Assembly (NCBI RefSeq): GCF_001766235.1
Contig: NZ_CP015167.1
Location: 1-43,148 of the forward strand
Source of the DNA: Acetobacter ascendens
Lineage (GTDB): Bacteria; Pseudomonadota; Alphaproteobacteria; Acetobacterales; Acetobacteraceae
Length of the DNA stretch: 43,148 bases
Direction: 5' to 3'
The notes beneath the pieces are model-generated. The model had not been told where the DNA came from and ran no database searches. It saw only the letters and a list, made by a program, of their open reading frames with translations. Below, one piece after another: positions 7,259 to 14,881 of this stretch (positions within the stretch are counted from its first letter, which is position 1; each line of letters starts with the position of its first letter). A program made the translations under genes and the position numbers.

Positions 7259-8034
7259 CATACGTGCTCGACGGCCTGACCAATCATGGAACGGGGCTTA
7301 AAATCACCGAGCATTATACCGACACGGGTGGTGCCACCGACCATGTCTTCGCGCTCTGCGCCCTGTTGGGTTTTCGCTTTTGCCCACGCCTGCGCGACTT
7401 TCCGGATAGACGCCTGGCGTCCATCGCACCGGCCAGTTCCTATCCCTCCATCAGCCCGCTGCTTGGCAAAACCATCCGCACCGACATCATTCGGGAACAA
7501 TGGGAGGACGTGCTGCGGCTTGTCGGATCAATCAAGGCCGGGCATGTCGCGCCCTCCAGGATGTTGCGCAAGCTTGCTGCCTATGAGCGCCAGAATCGGC
7601 TCGACGTCGCACTCCAGGAAATCGGCAAGATCGAGCGCACTCTGTTCATGCTCGACTGGCTCGAAACCCCTGATCTGCGGCAGAGATGTCAGGCAGGGCT
7701 CAACAACAGCGAGCAGCGGCATGTGCTGACCCAGGCAATCCATACCTTCCGCCAGGGACGGATCATCGACCGCAGCCATGAAGCCCAGCAATACCGGGCG
7801 TCGGGCCTCAATCTCGTCATCGCGGCGATCGTCTACTGGAATACAGTCTATCTGCAAACCGCCGTCACACATCTGCGCTCAACATCGGCGGTCGTCCCGG
7901 AGGACCTGCTGGCGCATACTTCCCCGGTGGGATGGGAGCACATCGCCTTTTCCGGAGACTTCCTCTGGGACAAAGCCGCAGCTTCTGCGGGCCGCAAGAC
8001 GCTCAATCTGTCGAAACAGGCTCGTGCCGCCTGA
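7258..8034 (+). pseudogene. tnpA: Tn3-family tnpA, C-terminal fragment (remnant of TnA)
   Basis: This is the last 258 or so codons of a Tn3 transposase, identical to the end of the complete copy at 32076-32852. It begins inside the YVLDGLTNHGTG segment, keeps the HYTDTGGATDHVF catalytic block, and runs to the same stop. Roughly 730 codons of the N-terminus are missing. The break point coincides with the outer edge of the TnB inverted repeat, so TnB or a TnB-linked rearrangement removed the rest. It cannot encode an active transposase, but its inverted repeat at 8043-8092 is intact and can still serve as a transposon end. Confidence 0.92.
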
Positions 8035-8092
8035 TCGTTCCTTTATTGTTCATGCCAAACGTTGTTTAGCGTACCATCCACACGATGGCCTC
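7258..8092 (+). repeat. 835-bp direct repeat of the right end of TnA
   Basis: The segment matches 32076-32910 base for base wherever I compared, in the same orientation (offset 24,818). It covers the tnpA 3' end and the 50-bp terminal repeat. It is flanked on the right by GGTAT (8093-8097). The same 5-mer lies immediately left of the complete TnA at 28244-28248. The repeat is long enough for homologous recombination between the two copies. Confidence 0.93.
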
Positions 8093-8097
8093 GGTAT
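8093..8097 (+). repeat. Target-site duplication GGTAT (right copy)
   Basis: The five bases after the right inverted repeat of the TnA remnant are GGTAT. They match 28244-28248 just before the left inverted repeat of complete TnA. Five-base duplications are the rule for Tn3-family insertions. Confidence 0.8.
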
Positions 8098-8101
8098 GAT
8101 C

Positions 8102-8280
8102 TGTGGATTAGCTGTCTATTAGGGACCAAATGCTGTCTATTAGGGACCTTGTGGCTGTCTATTAGGGACCAAATGCTGTCTATTAGGGGCGGCATAACGA
8201 TGTAAGTCATTGTTTATAAATTATAAAACATAGATTTTAGCTTCTAAATCTTCTAAATCTTATATAAATCTCTTAAAACC
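8102..8280. other. oriV: Plasmid replication origin with four iterons and an AT-rich region
   Basis: Four direct copies of GCTGTCTATTAGGG(A/G)C start at 8111, 8132, 8154 and 8175 (21-22 bp apart, one helical-turn phase). TGTGGATTA at 8102-8110 differs by one base from a DnaA box. After the iterons, 8199-8275 is very AT-rich with short repeats of CTTCTAAAT, a typical melting region. An inverted copy of the iteron core lies just after repA (28169-28183). The repA-to-origin contact was interrupted by the 23-kb insertion. Removing it puts iteron 1 about 84 bp from the repA stop. RepA is the expected ligand. Confidence 0.85.
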
Positions 8281-8874
8281 CCATTTCTCTGTGGAAAACT
8301 AAAACTGCCAAGCACCGCCTCTTGGGGGCTACGCCCCCGCCGGCTCGCGGCCTACGGCCACCCCGATCGCGCGAAGCGCGATCTCCCACCCGGCATCCCC
8401 CTGCTCGCCCTTTCAGGGCTGCGCTAAGCAGACACGCCTTCGGCGCGAAGTCATGATCTGACGATGCGTTCCCGCATCGTCTCTCTACCAGCCCTTCTTC
8501 TTCAGCGTCGGCGCCTTTGGCGCCCTACGGGGCTCCCGCTCCGCGCTCGCCCGACGCCTGCAACACCAGAAGAACCGGGCAAGACCGTAATCTGCTCAGG
8601 ACACACCGGAGTTCAGGCGATCATTCAGCAGCTCACGTGTTGCAGCATACCCGTCAGACGCCACAGAATGGCCGTACAGGCATTACCGCGTGTGGTGGCT
8701 AGTTTGTAGGCGGTAACGGGAATTGCGCTTTGTGCGGCCTCTCAGGGCGCTCTGCGGGCCTTATCGGGGATTGATGGGCTGGCCATTTCTATCTGACCAT
8801 TCAGATATCCTCCTCCTGACTTTCAGCGGGATGGTTCTGATTGAAAAACCCAAGCGTTAGGGATATAGTGAAAT
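8281..8874. other. Non-coding hairpin-rich stretch next to the origin
   Basis: No convincing gene is present. The region holds a cluster of short GC-rich perfect palindromes: 8324-8338 (GGGGGCTACGCCCCC), 8349-8359 (GGCCTACGGCC), 8365-8383 (arms GATCGCGC), 8460-8481 (arms GACGATGCG) and 8510-8524 (GGCGCCTTTGGCGCC). Such clusters can be single-strand initiation sites, transcription ends or simple extragenic palindromes. The remainder up to 8874 shows only shadow frames. Confidence 0.6.
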
Positions 8875-9111
8875 ATGCCGACGCTTCTGCGCATCAATGG
8901 ATTTCGTGTCGTAATTTACACGGCAGATCATGTGCCGATGCATGTTCACGTCATAAGCGCGGATGGGGAAGCGGTGATTGAAATTGGCAGGAAAGCCCGC
9001 CTGATACGGGCAGGCGGCATGAAAGATAAGGTTATACAGGAAGCTCTTGTCATTGTTCAGGACCACGCTGAGATGCTGGCTGAAGCATGGGAGAAAATAC
9101 ATGGCGAATGA
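8875..9111 (+). CDS. DUF4160 family protein
   Basis: The protein has 78 residues, the usual length of DUF4160. The family core is visible: a first strand RINGFRVVIYTADHVPMHVHV with the conserved HxPxHxHV block, then the ADGEAVIEIG segment and a C-terminal helix ending AEMLAEAWEKIHGE. DUF4160 genes are regularly found in front of DUF2442 genes, as here, with an 11-bp overlap. The pair has been suggested to be a toxin-antitoxin-like unit or an accessory of mobile DNA, but no biochemical role is established. It could help plasmid maintenance. Confidence 0.88.
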   Translation: MPTLLRINGFRVVIYTADHVPMHVHVISADGEAVIEIGRKARLIRAGGMKDKVIQEALVIVQDHAEMLAEAWEKIHGE

Positions 9112-9508
9112 CGTGAACTATCAGGCCGCTCGTGAAGCAGACGCGCTCCATAGAGCGACGGTTCCTCATGCGGTCTCCGCAAGGTTTATCCGTACGCGCC
9201 GCGCCCTTCATGTCACGCTCTCCAATGGTGTCGAGATGAGTGTGCCGGTGGATCTGTTACAGGATTTAAAGGACGCTTCCCTGAATGATCTGGCCGAGAT
9301 CGAGATCACCCCGCTGGGTAATGGCCTTCACTGGCCCCGCCTCGATGCCGATGTTCTGGTCGAAGGTCTGATCCACGGTATCTACGGTTCCCGAAGCTGG
9401 ATGGCAGCACAGATGGGACGCGTAGGCGGATCATCCGCCAGCCCTGCAAAGACGGCAGCGGCTCGCCGGAATGGTGCTAAAGGCGGTCGGCCAAGGAACG
9501 TCGCGTAA
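9101..9508 (+). CDS. DUF2442 family protein
   Basis: This 135-residue protein starts at ATG 9101, overlapping the DUF4160 gene. The central DUF2442 region is seen as ARFIRTRRALHVTLSNGVEMSVPVDLLQDLKDAS followed by LAEIEITPLGNGLHWPRLDADVLVEGLIHGIYG. The C-terminus is basic and low in complexity (AARRNGAKGGRPRNVA), suggesting nucleic-acid contact. It is the standard partner of DUF4160. By analogy with other two-gene units, one of the two may bind DNA and regulate the pair. The function is unknown. Confidence 0.87.
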   Translation: MANDVNYQAAREADALHRATVPHAVSARFIRTRRALHVTLSNGVEMSVPVDLLQDLKDASLNDLAEIEITPLGNGLHWPRLDADVLVEGLIHGIYGSRSWMAAQMGRVGGSSASPAKTAAARRNGAKGGRPRNVA

Positions 9509-9515
9509 GATAGTC

Positions 9516-9532
9516 ACCGCCTTTCAGGCGGT
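9516..9532 (+). terminator. Hairpin after the DUF2442 gene
   Basis: ACCGCC and GGCGGT form a short perfect stem around TTTCA a few bases after the stop. No T-run follows. The next 265 bases up to 9798 contain no recognisable gene. Confidence 0.4.
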
Positions 9533-9798
9533 AGGGAACTGTCGTGCCACGTCTGCTCGCTGCAACGACTATTCTTGCCGAAAGGGTGGGTCGATACGGT
9601 CCGCCCTTTGGCTGAAGGGGCTCGGGTTTTCCAAGCCCTTGGGGCATGACCGCACCAACGGTGCAATGGTGTATGAAGAACCTATGTCAGGTCGGGTCCA
9701 ATGCAGTCCCGAATGCAGTGTCAGTCAGGTACCAGAACGGGGCCGAGACAGTGCCAAGAGGGGGGATGCAGTGACTAGACAGAAGGAGATCGATCACT

Positions 9799-10062
9799 AT
9801 GAGCAGCAAAAATAGGTCCATGCCCTCGCTGCATAGTGACGAAGCGGCCGAGGATTTCGTCGCGACAGCCGATCTGACCCGGTATGACCTGTCTGGCTTC
9901 AAGCCCATGCGCTTTGAGATCGAGCCCAAGGCGGCCGCCCTCAATATGCGCCTGCCGGCGTCCTTGTTGGATGCCGTGAAAGCCAGGGCGAAGGCAAAGG
10001 GCATCCCTTACACACGCTATGTCCGGATGCTGCTGGAGACCGATGTCGCACAGACGCGGTAA
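9799..10062 (+). CDS. CopG-type ribbon-helix-helix antitoxin-like protein, partner not seen
   Basis: This 87-residue protein starts after an AGAAGGAGATC ribosome site. Its C-terminal part (AAALNMRLPASLLDAVKARAKAKGIPYTRYVRMLLE) has the ribbon-helix-helix pattern of CopG-type antitoxins: a short strand with alternating polar residues, then two helices. The N-terminal acidic half with DLTRYDLSGFKPMRFE resembles antitoxins paired with BrnT-like toxins. No toxin ORF is recognisable in the 290 bases upstream or directly downstream, so the pair may have lost its toxin. It could still act as a DNA-binding repressor. Confidence 0.7.
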   Translation: MSSKNRSMPSLHSDEAAEDFVATADLTRYDLSGFKPMRFEIEPKAAALNMRLPASLLDAVKARAKAKGIPYTRYVRMLLETDVAQTR

Positions 10063-10146
10063 AGCGTATTCCAACCAGAACAGGGGAGATCGGGCGATGT
10101 AGGTACGCTCGGAAATCACTCCGCGCGTCATGGAGGGGAAGCTCCC

Positions 10147-10401
10147 ATGTCTCGCACCTATCATCACAGCCGCAGACACGGCCGGGACCATCGCTGGGCT
10201 AGCCGGCCGGATCGCTGTGGCTATGGAGGCTCACGTGAAGCCTCTGAATCCCCCAACTGGTACAGCCATCTGCACAATATCCGTCCTGGCCGTCATCATG
10301 ACAGGCATGTTGCCCGCCTGATCATCAAGGGCGACCTTGATCCTGTGGAGGCGGTCTTTCCGTATACCGGAACACGACGCCCCCACGAATATTACTGGTA
10401 A
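10147..10401 (+). CDS. Small His/Arg-rich protein of unknown function
   Basis: The 84-residue product is unusually rich in His, Arg, Tyr and Trp (for example RTYHHSRRHGRDHRW near the start and HNIRPGRHHDRH in the middle) and ends RRPHEYYW. GGAGGGGA lies about 9-16 bases before the ATG. No conserved domain is recognisable. The basic, His-rich character would suit metal or nucleic-acid binding, but this is speculation. It stands alone between the RHH gene and the convergent mucR gene. An overlapping frame at 10130 looks less likely. Confidence 0.5.
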   Translation: MSRTYHHSRRHGRDHRWASRPDRCGYGGSREASESPNWYSHLHNIRPGRHHDRHVARLIIKGDLDPVEAVFPYTGTRRPHEYYW

Positions 10402-10454
10402 TCTTCAGCACGGGAATGAGAGATCGTTCCCGCGTTTTGTTTCCGTCTGGATTT

Positions 10455-10961
10455 TCAGGTTCGTTTTGTTGGGCGCCCGCGTTTTTTCGCCGGTACGTGC
10501 GTGACCAGCACCTGATCTTCAGCAGTGGGGGCCGTAAGATCAGGTGCGGTCCTGACGATCCTCCCCAGTCCGAGCTCCTGCGCCAAGACAGAGCGTCGGG
10601 CCGCATAGTCGGGAGCCACCATCGGGTAGCTTTCAGGCAGGCCCCATTTCTCCCGATACTGTTTTGGTGTCATGCCATAGGCGGACTGGAGATGACGCTT
10701 GAGCATCTTCAGTTTCTTCCCGTCCTCCAGGCAGACGATGTAATTTGGAAAGACCGATTTCTTCACAGGCACCGCCGGCACCAGATCCGGTGTTTCGATC
10801 GTCGTCTGTCCCAGGCTACCGAGCGCCTGAAACACCGTGGCGATGAGGCCGGGCAGGGTATCGGATGGAACCGCGTTGCTGCTGACATAGGCCGTGACAA
10901 TCCGGGTCGTCAGTTCCCGCAGCGTGTCCGTTTCGGATGATCGTGTTTCGTGGTCAGTCAT
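10455..10961 (-). CDS. MucR/Ros family transcriptional regulator
   Basis: This 168-residue regulator carries the MucR signature block VFPNYIVCLEDGKKLKMLKRHLQSAYGMTP followed by QYREKWGLPESYPMVAPDYAARRS. It contains the zinc-finger Cys and the two His residues of the prokaryotic Ros finger (C in VCLED, H in KRHL). A basic tail ends AKKRGRPTKRT. Ros/MucR proteins repress plasmid and chromosomal genes by binding AT-rich promoters. It is the last gene of the traC-traD-mucR unit and overlaps traD by 8 bases, so it may regulate conjugation genes or plasmid copy. The finger appears to have only one clear Cys, as in some MucR relatives. Confidence 0.88.
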   Translation of the reverse strand: MTDHETRSSETDTLRELTTRIVTAYVSSNAVPSDTLPGLIATVFQALGSLGQTTIETPDLVPAVPVKKSVFPNYIVCLEDGKKLKMLKRHLQSAYGMTPKQYREKWGLPESYPMVAPDYAARRSVLAQELGLGRIVRTAPDLTAPTAEDQVLVTHVPAKKRGRPTKRT

Positions 10962-11220
10962 GGTCGTTTCCGCCTGTTATCCTGTCGTGTTCACGGTCTC
11001 TATCGAAGGCATGAAGCCCCGCACGCCTCCAGCGTGTTTTCAGGTCGCCTGAAGCGGTATTCCTGCCCTCCCGAATCTGCCCCGCAATGTCCAGGAAGGC
11101 CCCGAGCAGGGTGGCGCGGTCATCATCGGTCAGATCGACCAGTCCCGCCTTCTGGACCAGGCCGCCCAGTTCGATCAGATGATGAGTGCGTTCCCGTCGC
11201 GCCTTCGCCCAGTCGCGCAT
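10954..11220 (-). CDS. traD: Conjugal transfer protein TraD
   Basis: The diagnostic region is HHLIELGGLVQKAGLVDLTDDDRATLLGAFLDIAGQI followed by LKTRWRRAGLHAFDRD, which matches the small TraD of Ti-type mobilisation regions. From the only in-frame ATG (11220) the product is 88 residues, close to the family size. The frame stays open upstream, with a helical, charged stretch (RTELLALERRIRKQEALIHRHQARK) that overlaps the end of traC. Translation may therefore begin earlier at a non-ATG codon or by slippage in the AAAAAA run near 11340. TraD assists relaxosome function. It is co-directional with traC and mucR. Confidence 0.8.
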   Translation of the reverse strand: MRDWAKARRERTHHLIELGGLVQKAGLVDLTDDDRATLLGAFLDIAGQIREGRNTASGDLKTRWRRAGLHAFDRDREHDRITGGNDHD

Positions 11221-11284
11221 GTCGGTGCGTGCCTTTCGTGCCTGATGGCGATGGATCAGGGCTTCCTGCTTCCTGATCCGTCTT

Positions 11285-11578
11285 TCAAGCGCCAGAAGCT
11301 CCGTTCTGATCGTTTCCGGTTCCTTTCCGGCCGCCCTTTTTTGCGCCGGCCTGAAAGAACGCCGTCCCCCGTTCGGTCCACCTCGCGACGGCTTCGGGTT
11401 TGCCGTCCGCCTGCTCGATAGCCGCAAGCAGTACACCGGCCAGCGCCTCGATCGACAGGGTATCGGCTCCCGTCGCCTCGACCAGTTCACCGAGCTGGAT
11501 GGTTCTTTGCGCCTTAAGCTGCTTCGCCTTTTCCTGAAGCGCCTTCAGTTCCGCATCAATGTCCCGTGGCCTGCGCAT
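11285..11578 (-). CDS. traC: Conjugal transfer protein TraC
   Basis: This is a 97-residue protein from ATG 11578, which follows an AGGGGA ribosome site. The N-terminal half (RRPRDIDAELKALQEKAKQLKAQR) is a charged helix likely to form a coiled coil. It is followed by LGELVEATGADTLSIEALAGVLLAAIE and a WTERGTAFFQ motif, the pattern of TraC in Acetobacteraceae and Ti-type plasmids. TraC is an accessory protein of the relaxosome that helps the relaxase at oriT. The longer frame upstream to 11653 crosses the promoter side and is not preferred. It is divergent from traA, with oriT between them. Confidence 0.8.
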   Translation of the reverse strand: MRRPRDIDAELKALQEKAKQLKAQRTIQLGELVEATGADTLSIEALAGVLLAAIEQADGKPEAVARWTERGTAFFQAGAKKGGRKGTGNDQNGASGA

Positions 11579-11674
11579 TTCCGGTCCCCTGTTCTGCTGG
11601 TCTGTGCCATACTCTACCATACAGGCGAGAACCGCGTCACTCATCCAAAGCAATCAATCCTTGTGCCGCAGTAA

Positions 11675-11712
11675 AATGTGAGTGCGCGCTTATACGTCAC
11701 TGCGTGACATGC
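11675..11712 (-). other. oriT: Candidate origin of transfer (MOBQ type)
   Basis: On the minus strand the inverted repeat GTCAC-GCA-GTGAC is followed directly by GTATAAGCGCGCACTC. This resembles the RSF1010-type arrangement, in which a hairpin precedes GGTAAGTGCG/CCCTC with the nick after the GCG. The site lies between the divergent traC and traA genes, the normal place for oriT in these plasmids. The nick is expected on the minus strand after TAAGCGCG. The exact nick position is inferred from the resemblance. Confidence 0.65.
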
Positions 11713-11740
11713 GCTTAAGGGGTGTGATAGGATCGCGTTC

Positions 11741-14700
11741 ATGGCGATCTATCATCTGCATGCAAAGGTCATCAGCCGTGCCACCGGCCGGAGCGCCGTG
11801 GCGGCGGCAGCCTATCGTGCAGCGTCCCGCCTGCATGATGTGCGGCTGGATCGCGACCATGACTTTTCCAACAAGAGCGGCGTGGTGCATTCCGAGATCC
11901 TGCTGCCCGACGGCGCGCCGGAGCGATTTCTCGATCGTGCGACCCTATGGAACGAAGTCGAGGCGATCGAGAAGCGCAAGGATGCGCAGCTTGCTCGCGA
12001 GGTAGAGTTTTCAATCCCGCGCGAAATGACCCAGGCGCAGGGGATCGCGCTGGCACGGGATTTCGTGCGGGAGCAGTTCGTGGAACGCGGCATGGTGGCC
12101 GATCTCAATGTGCATTGGGATATTGGCGAAGACGGACAGGCGAAGCCCCATGCCCATGTGATGCTGTCCACACGATCGGTGGACGAGAATGGTTTCGGTG
12201 CGAAAGAGCGTTCGTGGAATGACAAAGAACTCCTGCTGACATGGCGGGAGCGATGGGCGTCACTTGCCAATGAACGGCTGGCCGAGCTGGACCTGGACGT
12301 GCGGATCGATCATCGGTCGTTCGCGGCACAGGGGATCGACCTTGAGCCGCAGAACAAAATCGGTCCGGCCGGGATGCGCCGGGAAGAGCGGGGCGAGGAT
12401 GCGGAACGGGTCGCTGATCATCTGGAGATCGCGCGACGCAATGGGGAAAGGTTTCTGGCCGAGCCGCATGTGGCGCTGGAGGCGCTGACCCGGCAGCAGA
12501 GCACGTTTACCCGGCAGGATCTGGCGCGGTTCGTGGACCGGCAGACGGTGGACGCTGAACAGTTTACGGCCGTCATGGTTCGGGTGGAGGCATGTCCGGA
12601 GCTGGTCGCGCTCGGGAAAGACGGGCACGGGCGGGAGCGGTTCTCCACGCGCGCGATGATCGGGGTCGAGCAGCGTCTGGAAGAGGCATCGTTCGCGATG
12701 GGGCAGTCCCAGGGTCATGCGGTGCCGCTGGCAGTGCGTCGGGCGGCGATGGCGCGGGATGGGCTTGGGGATGAGCAGGCGCTGGCGGTGGGCGAGGTCA
12801 CGAAGTCCCGCGACCTGTCTGTGGTGGTCGGTTATGCCGGGACGGGGAAGAGCACCATGCTGGGTGTGGCCCGTGAGGCGTGGGAAGAGGCCGGGTATCG
12901 GGTGCGCGGGGCGGCGCTGTCGGGGATCGCGGCGGAAGGTCTGGAAGCGGGGGCCGGGATCGAAAGCCGGACGCTGGCCTCCCTGGAGCGTGCGTGGGAA
13001 CGTGGGTTTGACCTGCTGGAGCGCGGGGACGTGCTGGTGGTGGACGAGGCCGGCATGGTGGGGTCACGGCAGATGGAGCGGGTGCTGTCGGCCGCGCGCA
13101 GTGCTGGGGCCAAGGTGGTGCTGGTAGGTGATCCCGAGCAGTTGCAGGCGATCGAAGCCGGTGGTGCGTTCCGGGCGGTGGCCGAGCGGGTCGGGGCAGT
13201 GGAAATCACGACGGTGCGCCGGCAGCGTGAAGGCTGGCAGCAGGCGGCCACGAAGGAGCTGGCGACGGGGCGGACGGGGGAGGCGCTGGGTCGCTATGAG
13301 GCGGCTGGCCTGGTGCGTGGGCATGACACGCTGGAAGAGGCGCGGGCCGGAGTGGTGGCCGGGTGGGATGAAGCCCGGCAGGCCGCCCCAGAAGAAAGCC
13401 AGATCATGCTGGCGCATCGGCGTGTTGATGTGCGGGCGCTGAACGAAGCGGCGCGCGAGATCCGCAGGGAGGCGGGTGAGCTGGGTGACGACGTGCTGGT
13501 GCCGACCGCCCAGGGCGAGCGGGTGTTCGCGGACGGGGAGCGTGTCTACTTCCTGCGCAATGACCGGGAGCTGGGGGTAAAGAACGGCACGCTGGGCACG
13601 GTGCGAGGCATCGAGGGATCGGCCGAGGCCGGGGATCTGGCACTGTCGGTGCAGCTCGACTGGCCGGATGGGACCGGGACTGGCCGGGTCGTGTCCGTGT
13701 CGGTGGCGGAGTATGACGCGCTGGATCATGGCTATGCGGCCACCATCCACAAATCGCAGGGTGTGACGGTGGACCGGGCGCATGTGCTGGCGACGGGGAG
13801 CCTGGACCGGCACGGGGCCTATGTGGCGCTGTCGCGGCATCGGGAGAGCGTGTCTGTCCATTGGGGTCGTGATGATGTGGGCGACCGGGACGGGCTGGTG
13901 CGGCGGCTGTCGCGCGAGCGACTGAAGGATACCACGCTGGATTATCCGCATGTCCGGGATCGGGATGCCGGGTTTGCGCGGCGACGCGGGCTGTCTGTTT
14001 CCGAGAGCGAGATCGTGGTGGGGCGTGAACAAGACGCCTCTGGCCCCCGGCAGGACAGGCAGGCCGAAGGTGTGCCTATGCCAGATCCGGCACCGGCACA
14101 GCAGAAACGCGGGATGTTCGATGGGCTGGACCTGTCCGTGCGACCGGGGCGTCGTGCGGCGGGAAAAGACGTATCGGCCGGGATGGATGCCGGGGCCGGG
14201 AAAGGGGAAAGTGGGGTTGAGCGTGAGGCTCCCGCCTCTCCCTTTGCGGGTTTGAGGTTGCCCCGTGTGCAGCGTGAGCAGGTGCCGGCCGGGCTGGGCG
14301 GGTTTGTGCCGGGTGGTGATCCGCTCCACCAGGCGGTGGAGCAGTATGCGCGGGCCTGGGTGGATGCCGAGCGCATGGTGCGTCAGGAGCTGCCGGTGCT
14401 GGAGCACCAGAAGAAGGCGCTTTTTGAAGCCGGGCGGGATCTGGAGCGGGTCCGGCGTGGCGGTGAGGCGGATCTGCGGGCGGCGCTGAAGCATCAGCCG
14501 GAGATCCGGCAGGCGCTATATGGTCTGGAAGGTCCGGCACGGGCGCGCAAATTGGTCGAGGGGCTGGAGCATGAGGACAGGGTGCGAAAGAGTCCGGAAC
14601 TGCGGGCGGCGCGGTTTGTGAGGGCCTGGGACGGGCTGAGCCGCGAGCAGCAGGGTGTGGCGCTGAAGGAGCTGAAGCGGGATGCGCAGCTTGAGTCCAT

Positions 14701-14827
14701 TCTGCGGGAGAAAAGCCGCGAGCTGGGCATCAGGAAGGGATCGACGCTCGATCACGGGCTGCATCCCCATCAGCGGGAGCAGTCCCTGTCGCGCTCCAGG
14801 TCGCGCGGTATGGATATGGGGATGTAA
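11741..14827 (+). CDS. traA: Conjugative relaxase-helicase TraA (MOBQ)
   Basis: This is a large 1,028-residue enzyme that nicks oriT and unwinds the plasmid for transfer. The relaxase domain fills the first 200 residues, with the likely catalytic Tyr25 in AAYRAAS and the metal-binding HAH at 137-139 in KPHAHVML. A RecD-like helicase follows: Walker A GYAGTGKST at 364-372, Walker B VLVVDEAG at 431-438, DPEQLQAI after it, and the C-terminal TIHKSQG and YVALSRHR motifs. The tail after about residue 750 is charged and variable. No type IV secretion genes are in the window, so the plasmid looks mobilisable rather than self-transmissible. Codon use is strikingly G-rich at third positions compared with the neighbours. 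Confidence 0.95.
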   Translation: MAIYHLHAKVISRATGRSAVAAAAYRAASRLHDVRLDRDHDFSNKSGVVHSEILLPDGAPERFLDRATLWNEVEAIEKRKDAQLAREVEFSIPREMTQAQGIALARDFVREQFVERGMVADLNVHWDIGEDGQAKPHAHVMLSTRSVDENGFGAKERSWNDKELLLTWRERWASLANERLAELDLDVRIDHRSFAAQGIDLEPQNKIGPAGMRREERGEDAERVADHLEIARRNGERFLAEPHVALEALTRQQSTFTRQDLARFVDRQTVDAEQFTAVMVRVEACPELVALGKDGHGRERFSTRAMIGVEQRLEEASFAMGQSQGHAVPLAVRRAAMARDGLGDEQALAVGEVTKSRDLSVVVGYAGTGKSTMLGVAREAWEEAGYRVRGAALSGIAAEGLEAGAGIESRTLASLERAWERGFDLLERGDVLVVDEAGMVGSRQMERVLSAARSAGAKVVLVGDPEQLQAIEAGGAFRAVAERVGAVEITTVRRQREGWQQAATKELATGRTGEALGRYEAAGLVRGHDTLEEARAGVVAGWDEARQAAPEESQIMLAHRRVDVRALNEAAREIRREAGELGDDVLVPTAQGERVFADGERVYFLRNDRELGVKNGTLGTVRGIEGSAEAGDLALSVQLDWPDGTGTGRVVSVSVAEYDALDHGYAATIHKSQGVTVDRAHVLATGSLDRHGAYVALSRHRESVSVHWGRDDVGDRDGLVRRLSRERLKDTTLDYPHVRDRDAGFARRRGLSVSESEIVVGREQDASGPRQDRQAEGVPMPDPAPAQQKRGMFDGLDLSVRPGRRAAGKDVSAGMDAGAGKGESGVEREAPASPFAGLRLPRVQREQVPAGLGGFVPGGDPLHQAVEQYARAWVDAERMVRQELPVLEHQKKALFEAGRDLERVRRGGEADLRAALKHQPEIRQALYGLEGPARARKLVEGLEHEDRVRKSPELRAARFVRAWDGLSREQQGVALKELKRDAQLESILREKSRELGIRKGSTLDHGLHPHQREQSLSRSRSRGMDMGM

Positions 14828-14851
14828 TCTGCTTGAGAGAGGAGATGTTGA

Positions 14852-14879
14852 TGTGTATAATTTTCACTGGAGATACACA
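14852..14879 (+). promoter_or_regulatory. Promoter and operator-like dyad in front of vapB
   Basis: TGTGTAT (14852-14858) and ATACACA (14873-14879) form a perfect 7-bp inverted repeat with a 14-base spacer. TATAAT at 14856-14861 could be the -10 box and lies inside the left arm. This suits autorepression by a VapB-VapC complex. GGAG at 14869-14872 serves as the vapB ribosome site. Confidence 0.6.
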
Positions 14880-14881
14880 TC

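Noticed and set aside
8464..8709. 81-codon frame in the hairpin-rich region near the origin
   Set aside because: No ribosome site or family pattern is present, and the frame crosses several palindromes. It was judged non-coding.
9471..9815. 114-codon frame between DUF2442 and the RHH gene, considered as a missing toxin
   Set aside because: It overlaps the ends of both neighbours, has no BrnT-, RelE- or PIN-like pattern and no ribosome site.
13064..14494. 476-codon open frame on the minus strand opposite traA
   Set aside because: It is a shadow produced by the extreme third-position GC bias of traA. The product is rich in His, Pro and Arg and has no domain pattern.
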